A stretch of DNA of 36,537 bases from NCBI GenBank assembly GCA_937989675.1, contig CALKRK010000007.1:1-36537 (forward strand), read 5' to 3'. Below, piece after piece: positions 8,068-16,244 of this stretch (positions are counted from its first letter, which is position 1; each line of letters begins with the position of its first letter). This DNA is from an uncultured Arenicella sp. (lineage in GTDB: Bacteria; Pseudomonadota; Gammaproteobacteria; Arenicellales; Arenicellaceae). Made by a program: the position numbers and the translations under genes. The notes beneath the pieces were generated by a model. The model worked only from the letters and a program-made list of their open reading frames with translations, had not been told where the DNA came from and did no database searches.

Positions 8068-8634
8068 TTATTCGAGTGCGAGTTTGACCCGTTTGCGAAG
8101 CTCCGGGACAAACTCAGCTTCGAACCACGGGTTTTTGCTCAGCCAAATATTGTTGCGCGGGCTCGGGTGTGGCATCGGCAAGATGCCTTCTGAGTAAGTG
8201 CGCCACGCTTTTACAGTTTCCGTTAGTGTCGGTTTTGTTTCTATGTGCCAGGCTTGTGCGTATTGACCAATGACCAGCGTCAATCGAACCTGCTTTAACT
8301 CTTGTAGCACGCTATTACGCCAAGTCTCCGCGCATATTTTTGGAGGAGGCAAATCTCCTGATTTACCTTTTCCTGGATAACAAAAAGCCATCGGTACGAT
8401 GGCAATGTTTCGTTCGTCGTAGAATGTTTTGCGCTCAACACCCATCCATTCTCTTAGGCGGTCACCGCTGGCGTCGTCGAACGGTATTCCTGATTTATGC
8501 ACCTTGGCGCCAGGCGCTTGCCCGGCGATAATAATTTTTGACTGACGGCTGAACTGAAAAACAGGGCGTACGCCAAACTCCAAATCGTTTTCACACGCAG
8601 TGCAACTTGAAATCTGTTCTCGTAAAGCCTTCAT
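8068..8634 (-). CDS. Uracil-DNA glycosylase family protein
   Basis: This protein of about 188 residues has the Cys-rich start SSCTACE, the active-site-like motif IIIAGQAPGAKVHKSGIPFD, and the C-terminal LPMPHPSPRNNIWL that corresponds to the HPS loop of UDG-fold enzymes. These enzymes hydrolyse uracil from DNA; this subgroup is usually annotated only as UDG family. The ORF track starts further upstream at 8688, inside the neighbouring gene. I chose the ATG at 8634 because it begins MKALREQISSCTAC and lies seven bases after the stop of the small membrane-protein gene, suggesting translational coupling. It is convergent with the peptidase gene. Confidence 0.8.
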   Translation of the reverse strand: MKALREQISSCTACENDLEFGVRPVFQFSRQSKIIIAGQAPGAKVHKSGIPFDDASGDRLREWMGVERKTFYDERNIAIVPMAFCYPGKGKSGDLPPPKICAETWRNSVLQELKQVRLTLVIGQYAQAWHIETKPTLTETVKAWRTYSEGILPMPHPSPRNNIWLSKNPWFEAEFVPELRKRVKLALE

Positions 8635-8641
8635 TTTTTCA

Positions 8642-8872
8642 TTAGAAGTGACCAAATAAACGCAAGTCGAATGCCATAGAAAGCCCAAGATATAGGCTAC
8701 AGATAACTAAGCCAATTCCCCATACATGCATCCAAAGTTGTTTACCTCGGCGGCCCAAGAAAGTAAGTGCTAAGCCAATGATAGTGCCTAGTACGGCGGT
8801 GAGCAGCAGCATGTCATCACTGGCGTGCACAGCGAGCTGCTCTTTTGGTATCTCTCCCTCTTTGTATCGCAT
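8642..8872 (-). CDS. Small two-helix membrane protein
   Basis: The 76-residue protein has two hydrophobic segments (MLLLTAVLGTIIGLALTFL, about 21-39, and MHVWGIGLVICSLYLGLSMAF, about 48-68) joined by the basic loop GRRGKQLW. It sits between gor (15 bases upstream) and the UDG-family gene (7 bases downstream) on the same strand, so the three are probably cotranscribed. I recognise no family. Both predicted helices and the tight packing between genes support a real gene. Confidence 0.6.
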   Translation of the reverse strand: MRYKEGEIPKEQLAVHASDDMLLLTAVLGTIIGLALTFLGRRGKQLWMHVWGIGLVICSLYLGLSMAFDLRLFGHF

Positions 8873-8887
8873 ACCTGTTTAACCCGC

Positions 8888-10246
8888 TTAATCTGCGTCT
8901 TTAGTACGCATAGTGCAAAACTCTTCGGCGGTACTTGGGTGAATCCCAACCGTTGCGTTAAAGTCGGCTTTTGTGGCTCCGGCCTTAATGGCGATAGCGA
9001 TGCCTTGCATGATCTCAGCCGCGTCAGGGCCCACCATGTGAGCGCCGACTACTCGGTCTGTATCGGCATCAACAATCAGCTTCATGAAGGTTCGCTCGGT
9101 ATTTTCGGTCAGAGTGTGTTTCAGTATTTTGAATTCTGAAGAGTAGGTATCAACATTCGCAAGGCTTTCGCGAGCCTGTTCCTCGCTTAAGCCCACCGAG
9201 CCGATGGGCGGTTGTGAAAAGACGGCCGATGGAACATTGGTGTGGTCGGCTAAACGCGGGTTGTTGCCGAAAACAGTGTCTGCGAATGCATGGCCTTCCA
9301 TTGTGGCAACTGGGGTCAGTGCTATACGGTCAGTTACGTCGCCCACGGCATAGATGTTGTCGATGTTTGTTTTAGAAGTCTCATCAACTTTTATCTGCCC
9401 TTTAGACCCCAGCTCAATGTTCGCATTGTTCAGGTTTAGCGCCTCGGTATTGGGTACCCGGCCAGTTGCGAACAATACGCAGTCGACGACTCGCACGCTG
9501 TCGTCGGTAAAGGTGACTTGCTTATGGCCACTTTCGGTCAGTTCGATTTTTGTAACATTAGTATCGAGTCTGAGGTCGATGCCCTTCTTAACGATTTCTT
9601 TGGCAAGGTGCTCTCTAATATCGTTATCGAAACCTCGTAAAATTTGCGGGCCACGATAGACGAGTATTGACTCGGTGCCGATGCCATTAAAGATACCTGC
9701 GAACTCCACGGCGATATAGCCACCGCCAACAACGACCGCAGATTTTGGTTGGCTTTCTAGGTGGAATACCTCGTTGGAGCTGATGGCGTGCTCTATGCCA
9801 GGTATCTCAGGCATAAAAGGCGTGCCGCCACTGGCGATTAGAATTTTATCGGTGGATAGTGTTTGGTCTCCTAAGCGTACGGTGTTGGCGTCGATCAGGC
9901 TGGCGGTGCCATACAGGATCTCTACGCCGGCGTTGCTTAGCAAGTTTTCGTAAATGCCATTTAAGCGATCAATCTCGGCGTCCTTATTGCGAATGAGTCT
10001 TGCCCAGTCAAAGCTATCTACTTTGGTGTTCCAGCCGTAGGCCTGACTGTCGTCAAAGTCTTCGTGATAATGGGCGGCGTAGACCATCATCTTTTTGGGA
10101 ACGCAGCCGCGTATAACACAGGTGCCGCCATAACGAAACTCTTCACAAATGGCGACCTTTGCGCCATGGCCCGCTGCGATGCGCGCTGCGCGCACGCCAC
10201 CAGACCCACCACCGATTACGACAAGATCATAGACATTTTCGTTCAT
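8888..10246 (-). CDS. gor: Glutathione-disulfide reductase
   Basis: This flavoenzyme of 452 residues reduces GSSG with NADPH in the cytoplasm. Visible motifs are the FAD-binding VVIGGGSGGVRAA (about 9-21), the redox-active disulfide GGTCVIRGCVPKK (Cys43 and Cys48), the NADPH-binding VVGGGYIAVEFA, the second FAD segment IYAVGDVTDRIALTPVA, and the C-terminal catalytic GIHPSTAEEF with the His-Glu pair. The ORF track begins at TTG 10258; I chose ATG 10246 (MNENVYDLVVIGGG) preceded by GAGA. Length is normal for the family. It is the first gene of a likely operon with the small membrane protein and the UDG-family gene. Confidence 0.95.
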   Translation of the reverse strand: MNENVYDLVVIGGGSGGVRAARIAAGHGAKVAICEEFRYGGTCVIRGCVPKKMMVYAAHYHEDFDDSQAYGWNTKVDSFDWARLIRNKDAEIDRLNGIYENLLSNAGVEILYGTASLIDANTVRLGDQTLSTDKILIASGGTPFMPEIPGIEHAISSNEVFHLESQPKSAVVVGGGYIAVEFAGIFNGIGTESILVYRGPQILRGFDNDIREHLAKEIVKKGIDLRLDTNVTKIELTESGHKQVTFTDDSVRVVDCVLFATGRVPNTEALNLNNANIELGSKGQIKVDETSKTNIDNIYAVGDVTDRIALTPVATMEGHAFADTVFGNNPRLADHTNVPSAVFSQPPIGSVGLSEEQARESLANVDTYSSEFKILKHTLTENTERTFMKLIVDADTDRVVGAHMVGPDAAEIMQGIAIAIKAGATKADFNATVGIHPSTAEEFCTMRTKDAD

Positions 10247-10365
10247 TGCTTTTCTCAAATTTTAAGTTGTATCGTTCTTTGTTTGGCGTTTGTAGTGCCA
10301 GACTTGATTTGCTTATAGGGCCAGTGAGCTGCAAAGCCAGCATGTGGCAACAAGAGCCGGCGCAC

Positions 10366-10393
10366 AAAAAAGGCCCTTTCATACGAAAGGGCC
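10366..10393 (-). terminator. Rho-independent terminator of rpoH
   Basis: Read on the minus strand, GGCCCTTTC-GTAT-GAAAGGGCC forms a 9-bp stem with a 4-base loop followed by TTTTTT. It lies about 29 bases after the rpoH stop and separates rpoH from gor on the same strand. Confidence 0.93.
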
Positions 10394-10421
10394 ATGCCAT
10401 TAAAGCCTGTCGTATTAGACC

Positions 10422-11279
10422 TTACGCAACCAGTTGACCTTTCATCTTTTGCATTGCGCGTTTTTCGATCTGGCGAATTCGCTCTGCAGAGACATTGTAC
10501 TCGGCTGCCAACTCATGCAACGTGGATTTGCTTTCACCTAACCAACGACGCTGTAGTATGTCTTTGCTGCGATCATCCAAGTCTTCAATCGCGGCATATA
10601 GCGCTTGTTTATTATTGTCGCTGTTTTGCGTCTTCATAACCAGCTCTTCTGGGTTATAACGCATGTCAGGTAAATAACCTGATGGGCTCGTTGTGAACTC
10701 ATCATCATCGCTATCAACGCCATCGAATGCGACATCTGTTGACGTCATGCGTTGCTCCATCTCGCGAACAGTTTTGACAGGCACATCCAGGTTGGATGCT
10801 AAGTCCTGTGTTTCTTGCTCGGTCATGGCCGCTAAAGATTTACGTGCTTTACGTAAATTGAAGAACAGTTTGCGCTGCGCTTTGGTTGTTGCGACTTTTA
10901 CGATCTTCCAGTTTTTTAGTACATATTCGTAAATTTCGGCTTTGATCCAGTGAACTGCATACGAGACCAAGCGGATCCCGCGTTCAGGATCAAAGTTTTT
11001 AACAGCTTTCATCAAGCCAATATTACCTTCCTGAATGAGGTCAGCAACCGGTAAACCATAACCAGTAAAACTCTTAGCCACGTGAATGACATGGCGAAGT
11101 TGCGATACAACTAATTGGCGTGCAGCATCAACATCATCATCATCGCGGAAGCGGCGTGCAAGGCGAGCTTCGTGCTCCGCCGTCAACACAGGTGCATTAT
11201 TGGCAACTTGTAGAAAACCTGCCAAATTGGTGTCTTGAGGCAGAGATACAGGGTTAGCTTTACGTGTATTTGTAACCAT
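10422..11279 (-). CDS. rpoH: Heat-shock sigma factor RpoH (sigma-32)
   Basis: The 285-residue protein shows region 2 (ADLIQEGNIGLMKAVKNFDP, then GIRLVSYAVHWIKAEIYEYV), the RpoH-specific box KAQRKLFFNLRK, and a region 4 helix-turn-helix near the C-terminus (LHELAAEYNVSAERIRQIEK). It directs RNA polymerase to chaperone and protease promoters. AGGAGAAAC precedes the ATG. Gene order ftsY-ftsE-ftsX-rpoH is conserved in gammaproteobacteria. A perfect CIRCE sequence lies about 77 bases upstream, which would place this sigma factor under HrcA repression in addition to any post-transcriptional control. A strong terminator follows. Confidence 0.96.
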   Translation of the reverse strand: MVTNTRKANPVSLPQDTNLAGFLQVANNAPVLTAEHEARLARRFRDDDDVDAARQLVVSQLRHVIHVAKSFTGYGLPVADLIQEGNIGLMKAVKNFDPERGIRLVSYAVHWIKAEIYEYVLKNWKIVKVATTKAQRKLFFNLRKARKSLAAMTEQETQDLASNLDVPVKTVREMEQRMTSTDVAFDGVDSDDDEFTTSPSGYLPDMRYNPEELVMKTQNSDNNKQALYAAIEDLDDRSKDILQRRWLGESKSTLHELAAEYNVSAERIRQIEKRAMQKMKGQLVA

Positions 11280-11355
11280 TTATGTTTCTCCTAGACTCTT
11301 TCGAGTGCTTTTCAGAGGCTGCTAATCATTAGCAACGTGATCTATGAACAGCAGT

Positions 11356-11382
11356 TTAGCACTCAAGAGTGGCGAGTGCTAA
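11356..11382 (-). promoter_or_regulatory. Perfect CIRCE element (HrcA operator) upstream of rpoH
   Basis: TTAGCACTC, nine bases, then GAGTGCTAA matches the textbook CIRCE consensus TTAGCACTC-N9-GAGTGCTAA at all 18 conserved positions. It lies 76 bases before the rpoH start, overlapping a possible -10 hexamer. HrcA binds CIRCE and represses, classically groESL and dnaK operons. The palindrome reads the same on both strands, but rpoH is the only gene it could serve here, since ftsX ends toward it. Confidence 0.9.
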
Positions 11383-11407
11383 TAAATATAATTTCTGTTA
11401 AAAGCAA
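11379..11407 (-). promoter_or_regulatory. Possible sigma-70 promoter of rpoH
   Basis: On the minus strand TTGCTT (11407-11402) and TATTAG (11384-11379) are separated by 17 bases. The -10 hexamer overlaps the first CIRCE arm, which fits repression by occlusion. Both hexamers are imperfect, so the exact promoter is uncertain. Confidence 0.4.
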
Positions 11408-11438
11408 AAGTTTTAATAACTGATAGTTATTAAAACTT
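11401..11438 (-). terminator. Long A+T-rich perfect hairpin, probable ftsYEX terminator
   Basis: AAGTTTTAATAACT-GAT-AGTTATTAAAACTT is a perfect 14-bp inverted repeat with a 3-base loop; on the minus strand it is followed by TTTGCTTT. It lies about 200 bases after the ftsX stop and immediately upstream of the rpoH promoter candidate. It could terminate ftsX transcription, or be a protein-binding palindrome in the rpoH regulatory region. The remaining 11440-11634 holds nothing I recognise. Confidence 0.5.
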
Positions 11439-11634
11439 GCTTCATTTTGGCAATTAATTAGGCAAATGATCATTAAGTGTGCCCGCTCACCTCTGTTTAA
11501 CAGCGTGTTCGCGACTGCCCGGAAGGCCTGACTTATATCACCATTGCCTGTGCAGAACTCAAGACCGGTTCCGAATCATTTTTATGGCTTCAGCTATTTT
11601 TCCGACTTTACCGCGCCGTTTAGCGGTTCAAAGT

Positions 11635-12564
11635 TTAGCGAGGTTGAATTTTGCGTAGGTGTTGGGCAACCGACCAACGAGCTGCGAGCCAGCCGATAAC
11701 GCCGCCGCAAAGTACGATAGTCAATAACTCCCATCCCGTGACGGCGTGCAGAAGGGCGTTTGTTTGATAGAGCGATGCCAGCTCTTGTAACGGTTGCGCA
11801 ACTAATTCGGAGGCCAGCAATAAAAGCCCAAGGGTAATGAGAGAGCCGAGTATGCCGAATAAGGTGCCGTAGTAAAGAAATGGTCTACGTACAAAGGTAT
11901 CTGTACCACCGACTAATTTGGTGATCTCGATTTCGTGGCGTCGGTTAAAGATCAGCAGTTTGATTGTATTGCCAACAATGAGAATGAGGCCGATGCCAAG
12001 CAGTGCGCTAAGCAGTAAGGCAACTCGGGTAAAGGCCTGGAGTATGGCGTTGAAGCGCTCGGTCCAGTCTAAATCTAAGCGAATGGTGTCGATGCCGTCA
12101 AAGCTGCTCAGTTCGTCTTTAAGTGCTTGTAGCTTAGCTGATGCGGATGATTCGATAACCGGCATAACCACAATGGATGGCGGAAGTGGGTTTTCCCCCA
12201 AGAATTCGATTTCTTGATCCAGTGAGTTTTTCTCATCACCGCTAAGAATACGAAATTCTTCCAGCGCTTGATCCGGAGAAATAAATTCAGCGAGCTCAAT
12301 TGCTGGGTGTAGCTGTATTTCTTCAAATATTAGCTGTGCGGTATTGTCGCTGACATTCGCTTGTAAAAAAATGGATATTTGGGGGCGACCCTGCCAATTT
12401 TGGCTTAAGCCTTGGGCACTTTTCACCGCAATATATAGTAAGCAAGGAAGCAATAAGGTAATGGCGATAATCAATAGAGTATTAATAGTGGCCATTGGTG
12501 TGCGCCGCATATCGCCGAGGGTTGCGAACAAAACCTGTAGATGACGAGTTAGATAAGTCAGCAT
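11635..12564 (-). CDS. ftsX: Cell-division protein FtsX
   Basis: The 309-residue membrane partner of FtsE has a first helix at about 24-45 (TLLIIAITLLLPCLLYIAV), a large periplasmic domain (about 50-170), then three more helices (ALLLSALLGIGLILIVGNTI; LFGILGSLITLGLLLLASEL; LLTIVLCGGVIGWLAA). The cytoplasmic NRRHEIEITKLVGGT segment is typical of FtsX and couples it to the ATPase. FtsEX sits at the divisome and controls septal peptidoglycan hydrolases and constriction. The start codon overlaps the ftsE stop as TAATG, so the two are translationally coupled. Confidence 0.95.
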   Translation of the reverse strand: MLTYLTRHLQVLFATLGDMRRTPMATINTLLIIAITLLLPCLLYIAVKSAQGLSQNWQGRPQISIFLQANVSDNTAQLIFEEIQLHPAIELAEFISPDQALEEFRILSGDEKNSLDQEIEFLGENPLPPSIVVMPVIESSASAKLQALKDELSSFDGIDTIRLDLDWTERFNAILQAFTRVALLLSALLGIGLILIVGNTIKLLIFNRRHEIEITKLVGGTDTFVRRPFLYYGTLFGILGSLITLGLLLLASELVAQPLQELASLYQTNALLHAVTGWELLTIVLCGGVIGWLAARWSVAQHLRKIQPR

Positions 12565-13271
12565 TAGCTCAGCTCCAGATCTGAAGCTACCTGTTCGGTA
12601 TCTTCTATGGATTCTGCGGGCTCGACAATCTCTCCGTTCGCTAGATGGATCGTACGTTTGCTGAGCCGCTCGACTTGGCGAAGGTCGTGGGTGGCGATAA
12701 GCACGGTTACACCAACTTGGTTAAAGTCCGCAAATATATCGATGATTTCATCAGAGAGCGCTTCGTCTAAATTCCCAGTCGGTTCGTCGGCCAACAAAAT
12801 ATTGGGGCGATTAATGACCGCGCGTGCGATGCCAACCCGCTGTTGTTCGCCGCCAGACAGGGTGATGGGCAATTGTTTTTCCTTGCCTGATAGGCCAACC
12901 TTACCAAGTGCCGCACGAACGCGTTTTTTAATTTCGTCGTGTGGCATGCCGATTACAATTAGAGGTAGCGCCACGTTATCGAAGACCGAGCGATCCATTA
13001 ATAGCTTGTGATCTTGAAAAATCACACCAATTTCTCGCCTAAGAGCCGGAATTTTGGCGCGGCTTAAGCGCCCCAAATTCTGATTATCGACAATGATTTG
13101 CCCGGAAGTGGGCTTTTCAATGCGTGTAATTAATTTGAAGAGGGTGCTTTTACCGGCGCCGGAATGGCCGGACAGAAATGCCATTTCACCAGCGTCCAGA
13201 TCGAAGCTGATATCTTTTAGGGCTTCGTGCCCATTTGGGTAGCGTTTTGTAACGTGGCTTAATTTGATCAT
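12564..13271 (-). CDS. ftsE: Cell-division ATP-binding protein FtsE
   Basis: This ABC ATPase of about 235 residues shows Walker A SGHSGAGKST, Q-loop VIFQDH, signature LSGGEQQRVGIARAV, Walker B ILLADEPTGNLD, and the H-loop in LIATHD. The ORF track begins at TTG 13280; the usual FtsE N-terminus MIKLSHVTKRYPNG argues for the ATG at 13271. It overlaps ftsX by one base and follows ftsY closely. With FtsX it forms a non-transporting ABC complex at the septum. The C-terminal tail (VEPAESIEDTEQVASDLELS) is slightly longer and more acidic than in E. coli. Confidence 0.95.
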   Translation of the reverse strand: MIKLSHVTKRYPNGHEALKDISFDLDAGEMAFLSGHSGAGKSTLFKLITRIEKPTSGQIIVDNQNLGRLSRAKIPALRREIGVIFQDHKLLMDRSVFDNVALPLIVIGMPHDEIKKRVRAALGKVGLSGKEKQLPITLSGGEQQRVGIARAVINRPNILLADEPTGNLDEALSDEIIDIFADFNQVGVTVLIATHDLRQVERLSKRTIHLANGEIVEPAESIEDTEQVASDLELS

Positions 13272-13282
13272 GGATGACAAGC

Positions 13283-14350
13283 TTACAGATTATCGAGGTC
13301 AGGCACCAACGCATTTGCGAATGCCTGTGCTTCAAATGCTTGTAGATCGTTAAAGCCTTCGCCCACGCCAATATAGCGGATAGGTAGTTGGTGTTTTTGC
13401 GTGATCGAAATGGCCAGACCGCCTTTGGCTGACCCGTCTAGCTTGGTCAGACAAACGCTTGTAACACCAACGGCGTTTTTGAAATGTTCCAGTTGTGATA
13501 AGGCATTCTGACCAGTGCCAGCATCCAGAATCTGCATAACTTCATGGGGCATTGAGGGGTCGAGGTTTGAGAGCACTCGATTAACCTTTTGCAGTTGCTC
13601 CATTAAGTCGGATTGAGTGTGCAGACGCCCTGCGGTGTCTATCATCAATACGTGTGTGCCCTTCACGATAGCGGAATTTAGAGCATCGTGGGCGACGGCT
13701 GCGGCATCCGCGCCATGACCTTGTGCTACCACAGGGATATCTAGTCGTCGGCCCCACTCTTGAAGTTGGTCAACCGCAGCGGCTCTGAATGTATCGGCTG
13801 CCGCAAACATAACGGATTTGCCCTGATCTTGAAACTGTTTTGCTATCTTTGCCGTAGTAGTGGTTTTGCCGACGCCGTTGACGCCGACCATTAGCATTAC
13901 ATAGGGGCGTTGGTGCATTACGTTCCAGGGTTGTTCGGCTGGTTTTAGCATTTCGGCGATTTCAGTTCGCAAGCCAGCGATAACACCTGCTGCATCCTGA
14001 ATCTTGTCGTTCTTAACGCGCGCTCTTAGCCGCTCAACCAAGGCTAGGCTGGCGTCAACGCCAATGTCGCTGGTAATAAGTGCTTCTTCTAGTTCGTCAA
14101 ATAGATCGTCGTCAAGACTAAAAGAGCCCTTGAAGACGTTGCCTATTTTTCCAAACAGGCTAGAGCGGCTTTTATTAAGCCCTTCTTCGACAGTGGCAGG
14201 CTCTGCGTTAATCATAGCCTCAGCGGAGTCGTCTGTACCTTTGTTATCTGAGCCTCGACCGAAAAAGCGCGAAAAGCCACTCTTCTTCTTTGTCTGTGTG
14301 TCTTCTTGATCAGGTTTAACTTGGTTTGGCGGCGTATTGGAATCGGTCAT
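13283..14350 (-). CDS. ftsY: Signal recognition particle receptor FtsY
   Basis: This 355-residue GTPase docks SRP-ribosome complexes at the inner membrane. An acidic/basic A-region of about 60 residues precedes the N domain and G domain. Motifs are GVNGVGKTTTTAKIA (G1), AADTFRAAAVDQL, DTAGRLHTQSDLM (G3) and TKLDGSAKGG (G4). The A domain is short compared with the E. coli protein (497 residues), as is common in other gammaproteobacteria. It is the first gene of the ftsYEX unit and is divergent from rsmD across a 75-base gap that must carry both promoters. Confidence 0.96.
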   Translation of the reverse strand: MTDSNTPPNQVKPDQEDTQTKKKSGFSRFFGRGSDNKGTDDSAEAMINAEPATVEEGLNKSRSSLFGKIGNVFKGSFSLDDDLFDELEEALITSDIGVDASLALVERLRARVKNDKIQDAAGVIAGLRTEIAEMLKPAEQPWNVMHQRPYVMLMVGVNGVGKTTTTAKIAKQFQDQGKSVMFAAADTFRAAAVDQLQEWGRRLDIPVVAQGHGADAAAVAHDALNSAIVKGTHVLMIDTAGRLHTQSDLMEQLQKVNRVLSNLDPSMPHEVMQILDAGTGQNALSQLEHFKNAVGVTSVCLTKLDGSAKGGLAISITQKHQLPIRYIGVGEGFNDLQAFEAQAFANALVPDLDNL

Positions 14351-14425
14351 TCTGGGTTCGTCTATGATAAAGTTGGGTGTTGTTGCCCATGTGGCTATAT
14401 TGTAGGGATTGTCCGAAAAATCACA

Positions 14426-14995
14426 ATGAACAAGCGTGCTAAATCAAACACCATTCGTATTATTGCGGGCAAGTGGCGTGGTCGTCGTTTGCCGGTTTTG
14501 GATAGCCTAGGTTTAAGGCCAACGACTGATCGTGTGCGTGAAACTTTGTTCAATTGGTTAATGCATGACGTACCTAGCGCGCGCTGCTTGGATCTATTTG
14601 CTGGTAGCGGTGCGCTTGGCCTTGAATGCTTGTCCAGAGGTGCGGCTAGTGTGGCGTTTGTAGAAGCTGATAAGCGTGTAGCAGCCAGCCTGGTTGCTAA
14701 CCTGGGCACGCTGGGCTCAAGTGATGCGTCGGTTACTGTGGGCAGTGCGCTGCGATATTTGACTAAACCGCCGAAGAGCCCGTTTGATCTGGTATTTCTT
14801 GATCCTCCGTATCAGTCAGATTTGTTGGCTCCAGCTCTAGATCTTCTTAGCGAGCAGGCGTGGTTAGCGGAGCGGGCGCTTGTCTATGTCGAACAGTCTT
14901 CTGCTGAAACTCCTGTAAACATACCTGAAGATTGGTTTGAACACCGGTCTGGGCGCGCTGGGCAAAGTCGTTTTAGTTTGTATCAAACTGCATAA
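14426..14995 (+). CDS. rsmD: 16S rRNA (guanine966-N2)-methyltransferase
   Basis: The methyltransferase has about 189 residues, with the N-terminal IRIIAGKWRGRRLPV, the RPTTDRVRETLFNWL block, the SAM-binding motif LDLFAGSGALGLECLSRGA, and the catalytic LDPPY. It methylates G966 of 16S rRNA in the 30S subunit. The ORF track frame extends upstream to 14306, but MNKRAKSNTIRIIAGKWRG at 14426 is the normal N-terminus. It is followed 37 bases later by coaD, the usual order in gammaproteobacteria. Confidence 0.95.
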   Translation: MNKRAKSNTIRIIAGKWRGRRLPVLDSLGLRPTTDRVRETLFNWLMHDVPSARCLDLFAGSGALGLECLSRGAASVAFVEADKRVAASLVANLGTLGSSDASVTVGSALRYLTKPPKSPFDLVFLDPPYQSDLLAPALDLLSEQAWLAERALVYVEQSSAETPVNIPEDWFEHRSGRAGQSRFSLYQTA

Positions 14996-15032
14996 TCCGG
15001 TGTCAGAGCCATTACTGAGTTATAATCTCTCT

Positions 15033-15524
15033 ATGAGTAAAGTTGCTATATATCCTGGTACGTTTGACCCCATCACGAATGGCCATCTCGATTTGGTCGC
15101 GAGGGCCGAACAAATATTTGACGAAGTTATTATTGCTGTGTCGGATAATCCACGTAAAAATCCCTTGTTTAGTATTGAAGAACGTTTGGCGATGGTTGAT
15201 GAGGCCACCAAGGACATACCTCATGTGAGCGTTGAGAGTTTTGACGACTTGCTGGTTAATTTTGTCGCACAAAAACAAGCCAAGTTTGTTATTCGTGGGT
15301 TGCGAGCGGTGTCCGATTTCGAGTACGAATTTCAGCTGGCGTCTGCGAACCGGCGATTAAGCAGCAATGTGGAGACGATTTTTCTTACGCCACTAGAAGC
15401 AAATTACTTTATTTCTTCATCGCTAGTTCGAGAGATCTCTTACTATGGTGGCGACATCAGCAGTTTTGTGCCTCAGCATGTGGAGCAACGCTTGCATTCC
15501 AAGTGGAAGCAAAAAAAGGCTTGA
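15033..15524 (+). CDS. coaD: Pantetheine-phosphate adenylyltransferase
   Basis: This 163-residue enzyme transfers AMP to 4'-phosphopantetheine to give dephospho-CoA. It shows GTFDPITNGHLDLVARA (the T/HxGH nucleotidyltransferase motif), FVIRGLRAVSDFEYEFQLA, and the C-terminal SSSLVREI motif. I chose ATG 15033 (MSKVAIYPGTFDP) over the upstream ORF-track start at 14937, which overlaps rsmD. It lies between rsmD and the ferredoxin gene, a conserved arrangement. Confidence 0.96.
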   Translation: MSKVAIYPGTFDPITNGHLDLVARAEQIFDEVIIAVSDNPRKNPLFSIEERLAMVDEATKDIPHVSVESFDDLLVNFVAQKQAKFVIRGLRAVSDFEYEFQLASANRRLSSNVETIFLTPLEANYFISSSLVREISYYGGDISSFVPQHVEQRLHSKWKQKKA

Positions 15525-15564
15525 ACCCTGTTTGTTTCAAGGTTCGACCGGTCTTGCTTAGTGA

Positions 15565-15846
<282 letters not shown>

Positions 15847-15873
15847 GTTCACCCGTGTTAGCGGCCTTACAAC

Positions 15874-16224
15874 TTACTGTTTCACCATATTCGGAACCCA
15901 AGAAATCTTTTTAAATTTCTTGTGCTCTCGAACAAATTCTTTGGCTTTCCATGTTTTTACTTGTTCATAAAAGCCAGGGCGAATGACTTTTAAGGAGACG
16001 GTCGTTGCACCATCAAAGCGCACTGATTTGTCCAGTACGACAGGTGTTGGGCCTAAATAGATCCATTCAGGGTTTTCATCCCCCTTATATTTGACCTGCA
16101 TTAGCGCGTAAGCACCGAGTGGGTCTGAGTGAACATTTACCGCGAAACTACGCTTATTGCCACCACAGGCGGCTAATGTAAGACAGGTCGCAATAACGAG
16201 TGCGATTTTTAAATATGCATTCAT
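15874..16224 (-). CDS. PEGA-like lipoprotein 1
   Basis: This 116-residue protein has a lipoprotein signal MNAYLKIALVIATCLTLAAC with lipobox LAAC. The mature part has a PEGA-like segment: SDPLGAYALMQ (about 33-43) and YLGPTPVVLDKS (about 57-68), then basic residues and a positively charged end (FVREHKKFKKISWVPNMVKQ). PEGA domains are small beta folds in surface or periplasmic proteins that often bind glycans or other proteins. Its neighbour 20 bases upstream is a paralogue of the same length and layout. The function is unknown. Confidence 0.68.
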   Translation of the reverse strand: MNAYLKIALVIATCLTLAACGGNKRSFAVNVHSDPLGAYALMQVKYKGDENPEWIYLGPTPVVLDKSVRFDGATTVSLKVIRPGFYEQVKTWKAKEFVREHKKFKKISWVPNMVKQ

Positions 16225-16244
16225 GATGTTTTATTATTGTTGTG

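Noticed and set aside
11280-11320. RNA-thermometer-like ACTC-GAAA-GAGT stem next to the rpoH ribosome site
   Set aside because: The stem has only four pairs and does not include the AGGAG itself; not enough for a thermosensor claim.
15521-15547. Hairpin-like sequence after coaD (GAACC ... GGTTC)
   Set aside because: Competing short stems and no T-run; not a convincing terminator.
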